Origin: Anaerolineae bacterium
Lineage (GTDB): Bacteria > Chloroflexota > Anaerolineae > B4-G1 > SLSP01
Direction of reading: 5' to 3'
DNA: 64,000 bases
NCBI GenBank assembly: GCA_026645815.1
Contig: JAPKMR010000003.1
Span: forward strand, 62,001 to 126,000
In this document: positions 49,065 to 59,070 of the stretch, in pieces
How positions within the stretch are numbered: the first letter of the stretch is position 1
Layout of the letters: every line of letters begins with the position of its first letter
Translations under genes and position numbers: made by a program
The notes under the pieces: generated by a model
The model's input: only the letters and a program-made list of their open reading frames with translations
Told to the model about the DNA's origin: nothing
Database searches by the model: none

Positions 49065-50367
49065 CAGGTATGGAGCGATCGAGCTCGTAGGCGATACCGG
49101 CACCAGAACAACCCCGGCGGCGTTGCTGTCAGCCTGCTTGCTGATCTTGTGTACGATCGGTTGTGTGGCGCCTTTAGTGCGTCACACGCCCCATCCCGAC
49201 CCGGCAACCACCATGCAATTTCCGGAGCTCCCACCCGCACAGGGTAGCGTCCCAGCGCCCGTAGCCACGCCGGCGCCCCGCCCACAACTGCAGCAACAGC
49301 CCGATGCTCAGGGTTTGTCACACCCCACTCTCGAAGACTTCTGGGATGGACGAGCAGAATTTGTTGTGGATGTGGTGGATGTAAAACTACCGATGGGAGA
49401 GTCTGATACCATCGTCATGAGCAATGGAGAGTTGTGGTCGTTTCTCCATGCCAGTTACCCGTCGGCAGGGACTGTGGATCGTTGTGGCAATGCGGTGAGT
49501 TTCCCGGGTTGTACGGTGATTTATCGCAGCACCGATGGCGGCTTCAGTTTTCAAGCCGAAGACCCGCCCGTATGCCAGTTCGATTGTCTCGCATGCCCCT
49601 GCGATTCGGATCTCGATCACATTGACCAGCAACAATACCCCCGAGTGGCCTATGGTGGAGAAACGCTGTTCCTGGTGTATGAATACCGGGGACGAGTGCG
49701 AATGCGACGTTCCAGCGATGGGCTTCAGTGGGGAGAGGCTGAGAGAATCAGCCCCTCGACCATCTGGAAGCGCTGGTTAAGGGATTGTTATCCAGAAGAA
49801 AGCATTGGACAACATCCCTTTGTTCCTTACGATTATGAATGCCTTGCCGGCGGTCCGCCTGGAATCGCCATTATAGATGACACAATCTATGTCTTCATGG
49901 CGTTGGGACAAAATCCCGGCTCAATGGGGTGTTACTATGGACCTACGAGCAGTGCGGCGATGGAGTTTCAGCGATGCCAGCATAATCCCCTCTTCACCGG
50001 CGCAGAAAGCTATGGACCTTTTGGGGCGTCAGGCGAGACGGCTAACCCCTACTTCGACTTCCGCATGATCAGCTCCGCCGAGGTACAACACATCAACGAC
50101 CGCTTCTATATGCTCTATGAAGGGATACGCGGACCAGGACCGGGCGATCACGGCGACACGCAATTTGCTCTAGGATTGGCTCGCAGCCTCGAAGCCCGTA
50201 TTGACGGACCATGGGAGAAATTCACCGGCAATCCGATTCTAGTGAACCTGCCTGGCAATGTCGGTTTAGGGCACGCTGACCTGATTGTCCTCGACGGACA
50301 AACCATACTGTACACGTCTCTGGATGGGAAGACCCGGAGCCGGCTCGTGCTCATCTGGCGCTCATAG
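49033..50367 (+). CDS. Putative lipoprotein with five-bladed-propeller (glycosidase-like) fold, unknown function
   Basis: LLILCTIGC lipobox; FRMISSAEVQHINDRFYMLYEGI, WEKFTGNPILVNLPGNVGLGHADLIVLDGQTILYTS; true start uncertain. Confidence 0.55.
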   Translation: MQTWIVRSSRSRYGAIELVGDTGTRTTPAALLSACLLILCTIGCVAPLVRHTPHPDPATTMQFPELPPAQGSVPAPVATPAPRPQLQQQPDAQGLSHPTLEDFWDGRAEFVVDVVDVKLPMGESDTIVMSNGELWSFLHASYPSAGTVDRCGNAVSFPGCTVIYRSTDGGFSFQAEDPPVCQFDCLACPCDSDLDHIDQQQYPRVAYGGETLFLVYEYRGRVRMRRSSDGLQWGEAERISPSTIWKRWLRDCYPEESIGQHPFVPYDYECLAGGPPGIAIIDDTIYVFMALGQNPGSMGCYYGPTSSAAMEFQRCQHNPLFTGAESYGPFGASGETANPYFDFRMISSAEVQHINDRFYMLYEGIRGPGPGDHGDTQFALGLARSLEARIDGPWEKFTGNPILVNLPGNVGLGHADLIVLDGQTILYTSLDGKTRSRLVLIWRS

Positions 50368-50556
50368 AATCCCAACACAGAGTTTGCACACGGTATCTCG
50401 TTGAATGAGTCAGCACAAGCATAGACTAAAAAACTCGGAAGAGTATAATCCAAACAAATGCAGAAAAGTAGCCCAATTTTGAGCGCGCAAAGCACGCAGA
50501 GGCAGCTTTTACCAAAATGAACGAAAGTAAATCGTTAGTTCAAGGAGCTCAAAGCA

Positions 50557-52062
50557 ATGAATGCTAAAGTTGAAGAACTGAAGAAGCATCTATACCAGGT
50601 ATACGATATCAGGTCGGCAGCGGCAGTGCTGGAATGGGATCAACAGATTCTCATGCCTGCAGGAGGGGCCACGGCGCGGGGAGAGCAGGTTGCGACCCTC
50701 AGCGCACTTGCACACGAGATAGCTATCTCTGAGAAGACAGGACGGTTGCTTGAAGCCGCAGAGGCAGAGGTTGTGGGGATGGCTTATGACTCCGACGACG
50801 CGAGTCTGGTGCGCGTGCTGCGCCGTGACTACGACAGAAATACCAAAATCCCCACAGAACTGGTCGCCGAGCGCGCCAAAGTCACAGCCATGGCTTACGA
50901 AGCCTGGAAACAGGCCCGGGCTGAAAACAACGTGGCCCTTTTCGAGCCGCATCTGGAGCGGGTTATGGATGTCATCCGCCGCGTTGCGGATGCACTAGGC
51001 TATGAAGAGCACCCCTATGATGCCCTGCTTCAGAATTTCGAGCCAGGGATGAGAACCTCGCAGGTCACCCAGCTCTTTGAGGATCTCAAAGCGGGTCTTG
51101 TGCCACTGCTCAAGGATATCACCGAACGCGGCAAGCCGATTGACGACAGTTTTTTGAGCCGCGACTATGACGTGAACCGGCAATGGGATTTTACCCTCGT
51201 CGTCCTGCGCGATATCGGTTACGACTTCAATCGGGGACGCCAGGATCAGGCGCCCCACCCCTTCACCACCACGTTCGCGTGCGATGACGTCAGATTGACG
51301 ACGCGCCTGTTTTCCAACCGTCCACAATCGGCAATCTTCAGCAGCGTTCATGAAGGCGGGCACGCGCTCTACGAACAAGGATCGCCGGCGCACTTCGACC
51401 GCACAGCTCTTGCGGGCGGCGCCACCATGGCATTGCACGAATCGCAATCACGCCTCTGGGAGAATATGCTGGGACGCAGCAAAGCCTTCTGGCAGCACTA
51501 TTTCCCTATCCTCAAAGCCTTCTTCCCAAAACCGCTGGCAGATGTGAATCTTGAACAATTCTACCGTGCCGTGAACGTTGTGCGCCCCGATTTCATCCGC
51601 GTAGAAGCCGATGAGGTCACATATAATATGCACATTTTCGTCCGCTTCGAGTTAGAGCAGGCGTTGCTCGCGGGCACGCTGGCCGTCAAGGATGTACCGG
51701 AGGCGTGGAATGCCAAATACCAAGACTACCTGGGCATCACACCACGTAACGATGCAGAAGGCTGCCTGCAAGATGTCCACTGGTGCAGCGGTCTGGTGGG
51801 GTATTTCCCCACCTACGCGTTGGGCAATCTGATCGGGGCGCAGCTGTATCGCCGGATGAAAGCTGACCTTCCAGATGCTGAGACGGGTTTTGCACGCGGG
51901 GAATTCCTGCCGCTGTTAGCCTGGATGCGCGGCCACGTGCATGGACATGGCGCCAAATTCACTGCAGCGGAATTGCTGGAACGCGAACTGGGCGAAGAGA
52001 TTAGCGCACAACCGCTGTTAGAATACATGCGCGACCGCTATAGTGAAATCTACGCGCTGTGA
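50557..52062 (+). CDS. Carboxypeptidase, peptidase family M32
   Basis: HEGGHALYEQG, FLSRDYDVNRQWDFT, VHWCSGLVGYFPTYALGNLIGAQ. Confidence 0.95.
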   Translation: MNAKVEELKKHLYQVYDIRSAAAVLEWDQQILMPAGGATARGEQVATLSALAHEIAISEKTGRLLEAAEAEVVGMAYDSDDASLVRVLRRDYDRNTKIPTELVAERAKVTAMAYEAWKQARAENNVALFEPHLERVMDVIRRVADALGYEEHPYDALLQNFEPGMRTSQVTQLFEDLKAGLVPLLKDITERGKPIDDSFLSRDYDVNRQWDFTLVVLRDIGYDFNRGRQDQAPHPFTTTFACDDVRLTTRLFSNRPQSAIFSSVHEGGHALYEQGSPAHFDRTALAGGATMALHESQSRLWENMLGRSKAFWQHYFPILKAFFPKPLADVNLEQFYRAVNVVRPDFIRVEADEVTYNMHIFVRFELEQALLAGTLAVKDVPEAWNAKYQDYLGITPRNDAEGCLQDVHWCSGLVGYFPTYALGNLIGAQLYRRMKADLPDAETGFARGEFLPLLAWMRGHVHGHGAKFTAAELLERELGEEISAQPLLEYMRDRYSEIYAL

Positions 52063-52092
52063 GTTATCATGGGTACAAGAACAAGGTTTGGA

Positions 52093-52113
52093 GAGCGGCG
52101 CTAAGCGCCGCTC
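52093..52113. terminator. Hairpin downstream of M32 gene
   Basis: GAGCGGCGC-TAA-GCGCCGCTC. Confidence 0.6.
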
Positions 52114-52215
52114 CTCAATAATCCACGCCAGCCTTCCGGGGGCATATCACAGCAAAACCTGCCCCTCCATCCTTAAAACATGACCATACTCACCCGAAGC
52201 ATGCACACACGGCTA

Positions 52216-52244
52216 TTGTCCCGCACTGTCGAATGTGCTACAAT
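52216..52244 (+). promoter_or_regulatory. Putative promoter for M20 gene
   Basis: TTGTCC, 17-nt spacer, TACAAT with TG extension. Confidence 0.5.
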
Positions 52245-52287
52245 TGATGGAATTGGGTAATTTCTATCTAAGGACCAGAGGCAATCC

Positions 52288-53463
52288 ATGAATATCCCCG
52301 AAGAGATTCGGTCGCTCGAAGCACAGTTAATTATCTGGCGACGTGATTTTCATCGCCAACCAGAACTTGGTCTGGAAGAGAAGCGCACCGCTCAAATCGC
52401 TGCGCAGACTTTGCGCACGCTGGGCTACGAAGTGCACGAGGGCATCGCACGCACCGGCGTCGTCGGGCTGCTACGCAACGGCGACGGACCTACGATCATG
52501 GTTCGCGCCGATATGGATGCACTGCCCATTCAGGAAGAAAACTCTGTGGACTATGCCTCACAGCGCCCCGGCATGATGCACGCTTGCGGGCATGATGGGC
52601 ATGTCGCCATCCTACTGGGCATCGCAACCGCAATGGCACAGCACCGCGAGCGCTGGCAGGGCACACTGATGCTCGTCTTCCAACCGGGTGAAGAGGGGCT
52701 GAACGGTGCGGAGATTATGATTCGCGAGGGGGTTCTAGAGCGCTTCAAACCCGACCGCGCGCTGGCGTTGCACCTCTGGAACGATCGCCCCGTAGGCATT
52801 GTGGATGCCACACCCGGACCGGTAATGGCAGCTGCAGAAACCTGGGAAGCCACCATCACCGGCAAGGGCGGGCACGCGGCACAACCAGCAGAGACGGTTG
52901 ACCCCGTTATCGCCGCAGCGATGACGGTGCTCGCACTGCAAACCATCGTCAGTCGCAATGTACCCGCTACCGATGCCGCAGTCGTCACCGTCGGGATGAT
53001 TCACGCAGGCGAGGCCTTCAATGTAATCCCCGATCAAGCGCAGTTACGCGGAACAGTGCGCACCTACAAACCGCAAGTGCGGGAAACCGTTTTGCGGCGA
53101 CTCGATGAAGTCATCCAGGGCACAGCAAAGATGCTGGGCGCGAGTGTCACGCTGAGACAATATCCGCTTACCCCCGCGTTGGTCAACGATGCTGAGACCG
53201 CACAAAGTGTCCAACAGTGCATTGTCACCGTATTGGGAGAGAAAGGCCTGAGCACGGGCTTACAAGTAATGGGCAGCGAGGATTTCGCCTTCTTCCTGCA
53301 GCAGGTTCCCGGCTGTTTCTTCTTTGTGGGGTCGGGAAAACCGGGGGCGCCACTGCTCCAGCACCACAACCCCCACTTCGATATTGATGAGCGCGCACTG
53401 ACCATCGGCGCCGCAGTCATGTTCGAAGCCCTGCAACAGCTGCTGCCACGACACGGAGTTTGA
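52288..53463 (+). CDS. M20 family amidohydrolase (hippurate/N-acyl amino acid hydrolase type)
   Basis: RRDFHRQPELGLEE, MHACGHDGHVAILLG, FQPGEEGLNGAEIMI, GSEDFAFFLQQVPGCFFFVG. Confidence 0.93.
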   Translation: MNIPEEIRSLEAQLIIWRRDFHRQPELGLEEKRTAQIAAQTLRTLGYEVHEGIARTGVVGLLRNGDGPTIMVRADMDALPIQEENSVDYASQRPGMMHACGHDGHVAILLGIATAMAQHRERWQGTLMLVFQPGEEGLNGAEIMIREGVLERFKPDRALALHLWNDRPVGIVDATPGPVMAAAETWEATITGKGGHAAQPAETVDPVIAAAMTVLALQTIVSRNVPATDAAVVTVGMIHAGEAFNVIPDQAQLRGTVRTYKPQVRETVLRRLDEVIQGTAKMLGASVTLRQYPLTPALVNDAETAQSVQQCIVTVLGEKGLSTGLQVMGSEDFAFFLQQVPGCFFFVGSGKPGAPLLQHHNPHFDIDERALTIGAAVMFEALQQLLPRHGV

Positions 53464-53464
53464 G

Positions 53465-54160
53465 ATGCCCCAGCGCGGTCCGCTTCAGTGGGTAGATGGT
53501 GAAGGGTGGCTCATTCTCGCCGGTGGCGGCGATTGGCGAAGAGGAGAAACAGATGTTGTTGACGCACACGTCCTCAGCATAGCCAATCTGGATCGCCCAA
53601 TCATCGCGCTACTCTCCGAGAATGATCGAGAACGCGGATACAGCGTTCTTGATCACTACGCCGCCCTGGGTGGGCCTGGCGGCGAGATGGTGATCCTTGA
53701 CGGGGCACAGCGGCAAGTGCTGCACGAACCCCGCTTCTTGTCGCTGATCGCTGAAGCCGGTATCCTCTATCTTGGCGGCGCCCAACCCTGGATTCTGACG
53801 CGTAGCCTGCAAAACACACCCGCGCTCGCTCAAATCCTAAAGGGCTACGGAACGCTCCAAGGATTGCTCATCGTCGGAGCAGACGGCGGCGCGGCAGCGC
53901 TTGGCGCCTGGATAGCCAGGCCCGGTCAAGAAACCAGCACTGCTCCTGGACTGGGTTTGATACGCAGCGCACTTATCGCACCACAATTTACCGGTGTTCA
54001 GGAAAATTCCAGTTTGCGCACGCAATTGCAGCTGCACCCCGGCTTCGTAGGGCTGGGTATTCCCCGCGGGGTTGCCCTGGCGCTCGGACCTCAAGGACAA
54101 GTGGAAACATGGGGACAGGGCGAAATAACCGCAGTAGTTCATGAAAGCCCTCTCGATTGA
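53465..54160 (+). CDS. Cyanophycinase/peptidase S51-like protein with altered nucleophile motif
   Basis: LYLGGAQPWILTRSL; LLIVGADGGAAALGAW in place of the usual G-x-S-A-G-A. Confidence 0.6.
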   Translation: MPQRGPLQWVDGEGWLILAGGGDWRRGETDVVDAHVLSIANLDRPIIALLSENDRERGYSVLDHYAALGGPGGEMVILDGAQRQVLHEPRFLSLIAEAGILYLGGAQPWILTRSLQNTPALAQILKGYGTLQGLLIVGADGGAAALGAWIARPGQETSTAPGLGLIRSALIAPQFTGVQENSSLRTQLQLHPGFVGLGIPRGVALALGPQGQVETWGQGEITAVVHESPLD

Positions 54161-54363
54161 AGCAAACACGGCTTCCGTGAGGCAGCGACCTGCTAAGGAA
54201 GGGACTGAGGGGACCAGAAAAGTTCTGGGAATTCACGAGATAAAGATTGACACACAGATATAGGGTGAGCGGGGGCATTTCAAGATTATTGCGGGAGCTC
54301 TGTGGGCCAAGGCGCGCAAAGCCCTGTACTCAAGTGTAAGAATGTGCTCTAGGAGGAGGCAGA

Positions 54364-56145
54364 ATGGGTATCAATACAAGGACCGTTGTTGTACGGATAG
54401 GGGGCGAAGCCGGCGAAGGTACCGTCACTTTGGGTGAGGTATTCACCCGTATAGCAGCACGCGACGGACTGGAAGTCTATACCTTCCGCACCTATCCGGC
54501 AGAAATCAAGGGCGGGCAAGTGCTGTTTCAAACCCGACTTGGGACTGAGCGGGTGCTCAGCGAAGGTGATGCCGCGGATGTCCTGGTCGCCATGAACCTG
54601 CAGGGTTGGGAAGAGAACCTCAATGATTTTCACCCACACGGCGTCCTGATCTACGATCCCGATGCGGTTCCCAATCCAGAGACACACGGACGCCAGGCCT
54701 ATCCTGTTCCAGTTACCAAAATCTCTAAGAGTTTCGACTTTGTACGCGGTAAGAACCTGGTCATGGTGGGTGCACTCGCCTGGATCTTCCGCCTCAAGCT
54801 CGAAACCGCCCGCGCAGTCGTGCAGAAGAGCATGGGGCGTCACGCGGAAGTCCTGGAGAAGAACCTGCAAGCTATCGAGGAAGGCTTTAATTACGCACGA
54901 GAGCACTTCCCCGAGATTTTCCCCTATGAACTGCCACTGCCCGAGAAATCCGCCGAACGGTTACTGCTTTCGGGAGCCGAAGCCATGGCTCTGGGAGCAC
55001 TAGAAGCCGGCTGTCGCTTCTTCGCCGGCTATCCCATTACTCCGGCAACAACGGTCATGGAGACGATGGCACGTTATCTGCCCATGTTTGGCGGCACGCT
55101 TGTGCAGGCAGAAGATGAGATTGCGTCCATCAACATGGCCATCGGCGCCTCTTATGGCGGATTAAAATCCATGACCGCCACCTCAGGTCCGGGGCTTTCC
55201 CTGATGATTGAAGGCTTGAGCATGGCAAGTATGGCCGAGATTCCGGTAGTGGTCGTGAATGTACAACGTGCATCGCCCTCCACCGGTATGCCTACCAAGA
55301 CCTCACAAGGGGACCTGTTCTTGTCGCTTTATGGAGGACATGGTGATGGCCCACGCTTCGTCCTGGCGCCCGACTCGGTAAAAGATTGCTATTACCAGAT
55401 GATCAACGCTTTCAGTCTGGCGGAACACTTCCAAACGCCGGTAATTGTGCTCTCAGATCAGGCGATGGCTTCACGTGTCGAGACGATCCCCTATCCAGAA
55501 GCCATCTGCGGGGTCTGGAGCGAATGCCTCGAGCGCATTCTGCCCACGCCGGAACAGCTTGAGCAAGATTACCGGCGTTATCGGATCACCGAGAGTGGGC
55601 TTTCACCGATGGCAATACCGGGCATGCGCGGTGGCATGTATTTGGCGGAGAGCCTCGAACACGATGAATATGGGCACCCGGCGCAATCGCCGGAGAACCA
55701 CAAGAAGATGATGCAGAAGCGCGCCCGCATTGTTGAGAGTGCGCGCAAACACCTCGTCAACTGGGATTCTTCAGTGCGGCGCTGGGGTGTCGCCAACGCC
55801 AAATTCGGCATCATGGGTTGGGGCAGCACCCGCGGCGCCGTCCGCGAAGCCATGGAGCGCCTGGCAGCTGAAGGTGTGGGAATCGAAGCGCTTTACCCGC
55901 ACACCTTACTGCCCATGCCTGATCAGGCTGTTGCTGAATTTCTGCGTGGAAAGAAAGCGATTCTGGTTCCCGAGCTCAACTTCACCTCGCAATTCGCCCG
56001 GGTGATCGAGCATCGCTATTACAAACAACTTGATGCTCGCGATATTCACGTTCACATGCTGGCGAAGGAGGAAGGCGTGCCCTTCAAGATCGAGGAAATC
56101 TATCAAGCGGCACGCAATATGATCCAGATCGAAGGAGGTCGCTGA
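54364..56145 (+). CDS. 2-oxoacid:acceptor (ferredoxin) oxidoreductase, fused gamma-alpha subunit
   Basis: IGGEAGEGTVTLGEVFTRIAARDGLEVYTFRTYPAEIKGG; FFAGYPITPATTVMETMARYLP; MTATSGPGLSLMIEGL. Confidence 0.92.
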   Translation: MGINTRTVVVRIGGEAGEGTVTLGEVFTRIAARDGLEVYTFRTYPAEIKGGQVLFQTRLGTERVLSEGDAADVLVAMNLQGWEENLNDFHPHGVLIYDPDAVPNPETHGRQAYPVPVTKISKSFDFVRGKNLVMVGALAWIFRLKLETARAVVQKSMGRHAEVLEKNLQAIEEGFNYAREHFPEIFPYELPLPEKSAERLLLSGAEAMALGALEAGCRFFAGYPITPATTVMETMARYLPMFGGTLVQAEDEIASINMAIGASYGGLKSMTATSGPGLSLMIEGLSMASMAEIPVVVVNVQRASPSTGMPTKTSQGDLFLSLYGGHGDGPRFVLAPDSVKDCYYQMINAFSLAEHFQTPVIVLSDQAMASRVETIPYPEAICGVWSECLERILPTPEQLEQDYRRYRITESGLSPMAIPGMRGGMYLAESLEHDEYGHPAQSPENHKKMMQKRARIVESARKHLVNWDSSVRRWGVANAKFGIMGWGSTRGAVREAMERLAAEGVGIEALYPHTLLPMPDQAVAEFLRGKKAILVPELNFTSQFARVIEHRYYKQLDARDIHVHMLAKEEGVPFKIEEIYQAARNMIQIEGGR

Positions 56146-56978
56146 TGGCACGCAAACCCAATGACTACAAGAGCAATGTCAAACCCATCTGGTGCCCTGG
56201 TTGCGGAGATTATGCCGTCCATGCCGCATTGATGCGCGCCTTCGCCGAGCTCGATTTGGCGCCTGAGAATATCGTCGTGGCCTCTGGCATCGGCTGCTCC
56301 AGCCGCCTGCCTGGTTTCATATCCACTTACGGTTTTCACGGCATCCACGGGCGTGTGCTCCCACTGGCAACGGGCATCAAACTGAGTCAGCCGGATAAAA
56401 CTGTTGTGGCTGTTGGCGGCGATGGTGACGGGCTGAGCATCGGAGGGGGACACTTTCCTCACGCCGCGCGTCGCAATATCGAGATCGCCTATATTATGAT
56501 GGATAACAGCATTTACGGTATGACGAAGGGGCAGGCATCGCCCACCTCCGAAAAAGGCACCAAACAAGCCGCATCACCCTACGGCACCATCGAAGCGCCA
56601 CTTAACCCTATTCTGCTGGCATTGGCGTACAACACCTCCTTCGTCGCCCGAGCTTTTTCCGGCGAGTTGAAGGAAATGGTAGAAATCTTCAAAATAGCCC
56701 TGCAACATCCAGGTTTCGCCTTTGTGCAGGTGCTTTCGCCCTGTGTCTCTTTCGCCAACACCTACGACCTGTTCCGCGAGATTACGGCGCCGCTGCCGGA
56801 AGACCATGATGTCACGAATATTACCGCTGCGATGCAACTAGCACAGAGCCAGGCGCCATTGTATCGGGGTATCTTCCATCATTCAGTGCGACCGGGATAT
56901 TCGGAACAAATAGCAGAAATACAGCAACGCGCCCCCAAAATCACCACAGCGGAGCTCATGGACCGCTACGAACGCTAA
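56145..56978 (+). CDS. 2-oxoacid:ferredoxin oxidoreductase beta subunit (TPP-binding)
   Basis: WCPGCGDYAVHAALMRA; GIGCSSRLPGF; GGDGDGLSIGGGHFPHAARRNIEIAYIMMDNSIYGMTKGQ. Confidence 0.94.
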   Translation: MARKPNDYKSNVKPIWCPGCGDYAVHAALMRAFAELDLAPENIVVASGIGCSSRLPGFISTYGFHGIHGRVLPLATGIKLSQPDKTVVAVGGDGDGLSIGGGHFPHAARRNIEIAYIMMDNSIYGMTKGQASPTSEKGTKQAASPYGTIEAPLNPILLALAYNTSFVARAFSGELKEMVEIFKIALQHPGFAFVQVLSPCVSFANTYDLFREITAPLPEDHDVTNITAAMQLAQSQAPLYRGIFHHSVRPGYSEQIAEIQQRAPKITTAELMDRYER

Positions 56979-57001
56979 CGCGACCTTTCCAGGAAAAGAG
57001 G

Positions 57002-57037
57002 TAGGAGCAGAGTAGAGTTAAATCTACCCTGCTCCTA
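57002..57037. terminator. Hairpin terminator after 2-oxoacid oxidoreductase operon
   Basis: TAGGAGCAG-A-GTAGA / TCTAC-C-CTGCTCCTA. Confidence 0.7.
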
Positions 57038-57080
57038 TCTTCAACCTGGCTAAAGAAAGCCAATTCACTAGAGCACAACC

Positions 57081-57923
57081 ATGTCCAACCTGCGTCTTAT
57101 TGCTACAGACATTGATGGCACCCTGGCAAATAACCAGGGTGAGCTTGCACCGGAGACCATCACGATGTTGCAGACACTCCTGCAACGCGGTATGCCCGTC
57201 ACCCTGGTCACCGGGTTGAATCCCTGGCCTGTAAGGCAGTATCTGGCGAAGATTAGCGAGGGACGCCACTTTCCAGAACTACGCGCGATTAGCTTTAACG
57301 GGATTTTTCTGCTGGAAGGTGAGGAACTCCATGAGGGCTGTTTTACGGCGCCAGAGGTGATTCGCGAGGCCATCGCTGTGATGTTAGAGGCGAAGCACGT
57401 CCCGCTAGTCTTCGGCGAAGATGGCATCACCCGTTTCTTCCCCCTGGCAGCGGGCATGGCAACCGTTGAGGCGCTGATTGCTGCGCGCCCCTACCAGCCC
57501 TTCGAAGCCGTCGTCAGCGCCGAAGCGCTATTCGCCGTACGACCTGCGCTCGTATCCATGACCGGCAGTGCAGAAGAGGCCGCGGACCTCTATCCACGTC
57601 TGGAAGCTGCGGTGGGCGAACGCGCCTATGTGGTATACCAACCAGGACTGCAGCGCAGTTGGGTGGAGGTAAATCACCACGAAGCGCGGAAGGATATCGC
57701 CCTACTGGCGCTCGCTGCGCGACTTGGCATCACACCGGAAGAAATCCTCTACTTTGGGGATAGCCTTAATGACCTGCCGGTTTTCGAGGCCGTTCCGCAC
57801 GCCGTCGCGGTCGAAAATGCCCGCCCAGAAATCAAAGCCCGCGCCTGGCGTATTGCTCCATCCAATGATGTAGCCGGGGTTGCGCGCTTTCTCGCAGAAC
57901 TGTTTGGGGGCGGAGAAGCATGA
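57081..57923 (+). CDS. HAD-IIB (Cof-type) hydrolase
   Basis: IATDIDGTLANNQGEL; FGDSLNDLPVFEAVPHAVAVENARPEIKARA. Confidence 0.92.
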   Translation: MSNLRLIATDIDGTLANNQGELAPETITMLQTLLQRGMPVTLVTGLNPWPVRQYLAKISEGRHFPELRAISFNGIFLLEGEELHEGCFTAPEVIREAIAVMLEAKHVPLVFGEDGITRFFPLAAGMATVEALIAARPYQPFEAVVSAEALFAVRPALVSMTGSAEEAADLYPRLEAAVGERAYVVYQPGLQRSWVEVNHHEARKDIALLALAARLGITPEEILYFGDSLNDLPVFEAVPHAVAVENARPEIKARAWRIAPSNDVAGVARFLAELFGGGEA

Positions 57924-57988
57924 GCGGAGCTCTGTCGCTCGACGTTTTCGCCCCGCAGCCACAGTTCTTAGTCCACTAGGTTAAACAC

Positions 57989-58981
57989 ATGACCGACTTT
58001 CCACGCGTGATTAGCTTCGACAGCGGCATCACCATGGTGGTGACGGATCTTCACGGGGACTGGAGGTTGTACGAGCGGTACCGCGAGCTCTTCCTGGCGC
58101 TCTACGAGCAGGGCCTGGCGCAACGCCTCGTCTTCACCGGAGATTTGCTACACCATATCGGACCAGAAGAAGAAGACCGTTCTCTCGGCATCATCCTCGA
58201 TCTGATGGCTCTTCAGAAGCAGCTGCCCAACACCATTTTCGTATTGCTGGGCAATCACGAGTTGCCCCATCTGTACCACATTCCCCTCTCGAAGGGCGAC
58301 TATGCCTTAACCCCGCGCTTTGAAGCAGCGCTAGGCCCTCAAAGGCAGCGGGTGATGGACTGGTTGGAGGCGTTGCCATTTTATGCGCGGACACGAGCAG
58401 GCGTAGCGCTCTGTCATGCGGGGGCCTTTCCCAAGGCGATGGAAAGCGATGCTCTGATGCAGCTGCTATTTTGGTCTCACCGGGCATTGCTGGCGGAGAG
58501 CGCCATGCGAGTACCGGAAGAAGCGCGTCATGCCTTGCGCGAGGAGCTGGGACGCCTTTTGGGCATCCCATACCCCACCCTTGCCCGAACGTACCTCGCC
58601 GTTACCGATATCAAGGATCCGCGCTACGATGATTTTCTCCTCGGGCAAATTGTCGCCAGCGACTCGCGTTTCGATGACCTCTGGTCGGCTTTTTTTACAC
58701 GGAACGAGCGCGAGTATGGAGAAGAACACTACGAGGTGATGCTGATAGCGCTACTGGCGCAACTCTCGCAAGGCTACGCCGCACAGCGCATCCTCGTGAC
58801 GGGACATCTCACCTGCCGCAACGGTTACCGTATCCTGGCAGATGACCGGCAGCTGCGTCTCGCCAGCGGCATCCACGCGGAGCCGCTGAGTTCGTGCCGC
58901 TATCTGCTCTTCGATGCAGGTCGCCCGATCATGCGGGCAAGCGAACTACTGCCGGGATTGGGCAATGTGTTCGAGCAATGA
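57989..58981 (+). CDS. PPP-like metallophosphoesterase
   Basis: VVTDLHGDW, FTGDLLHHIG, VLLGNHELPH, LVTGHLTCRNGYRIL. Confidence 0.8.
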   Translation: MTDFPRVISFDSGITMVVTDLHGDWRLYERYRELFLALYEQGLAQRLVFTGDLLHHIGPEEEDRSLGIILDLMALQKQLPNTIFVLLGNHELPHLYHIPLSKGDYALTPRFEAALGPQRQRVMDWLEALPFYARTRAGVALCHAGAFPKAMESDALMQLLFWSHRALLAESAMRVPEEARHALREELGRLLGIPYPTLARTYLAVTDIKDPRYDDFLLGQIVASDSRFDDLWSAFFTRNEREYGEEHYEVMLIALLAQLSQGYAAQRILVTGHLTCRNGYRILADDRQLRLASGIHAEPLSSCRYLLFDAGRPIMRASELLPGLGNVFEQ

Positions 58982-58982
58982 A

Positions 58983-59015
58983 AACCGGCTATCTGAGTGA
59001 GATAGCCGGTTGGTT
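58983..59015 (+). terminator. Terminator hairpin
   Basis: AACCGGCTATCT-GAGTG-AGATAGCCGGTT then GGTTTTC. Confidence 0.8.
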
Positions 59016-59070
59016 TTCATGGGTGATCGCCAGGCATCAGCCGTGTTTCACCGCAGCGAGGGGGCGATTA

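Noticed and set aside
54241-54300. Promoter with TTGACA at 54247 upstream of the 2-oxoacid oxidoreductase genes
   Set aside because: No acceptable -10 box at 16-18 nt
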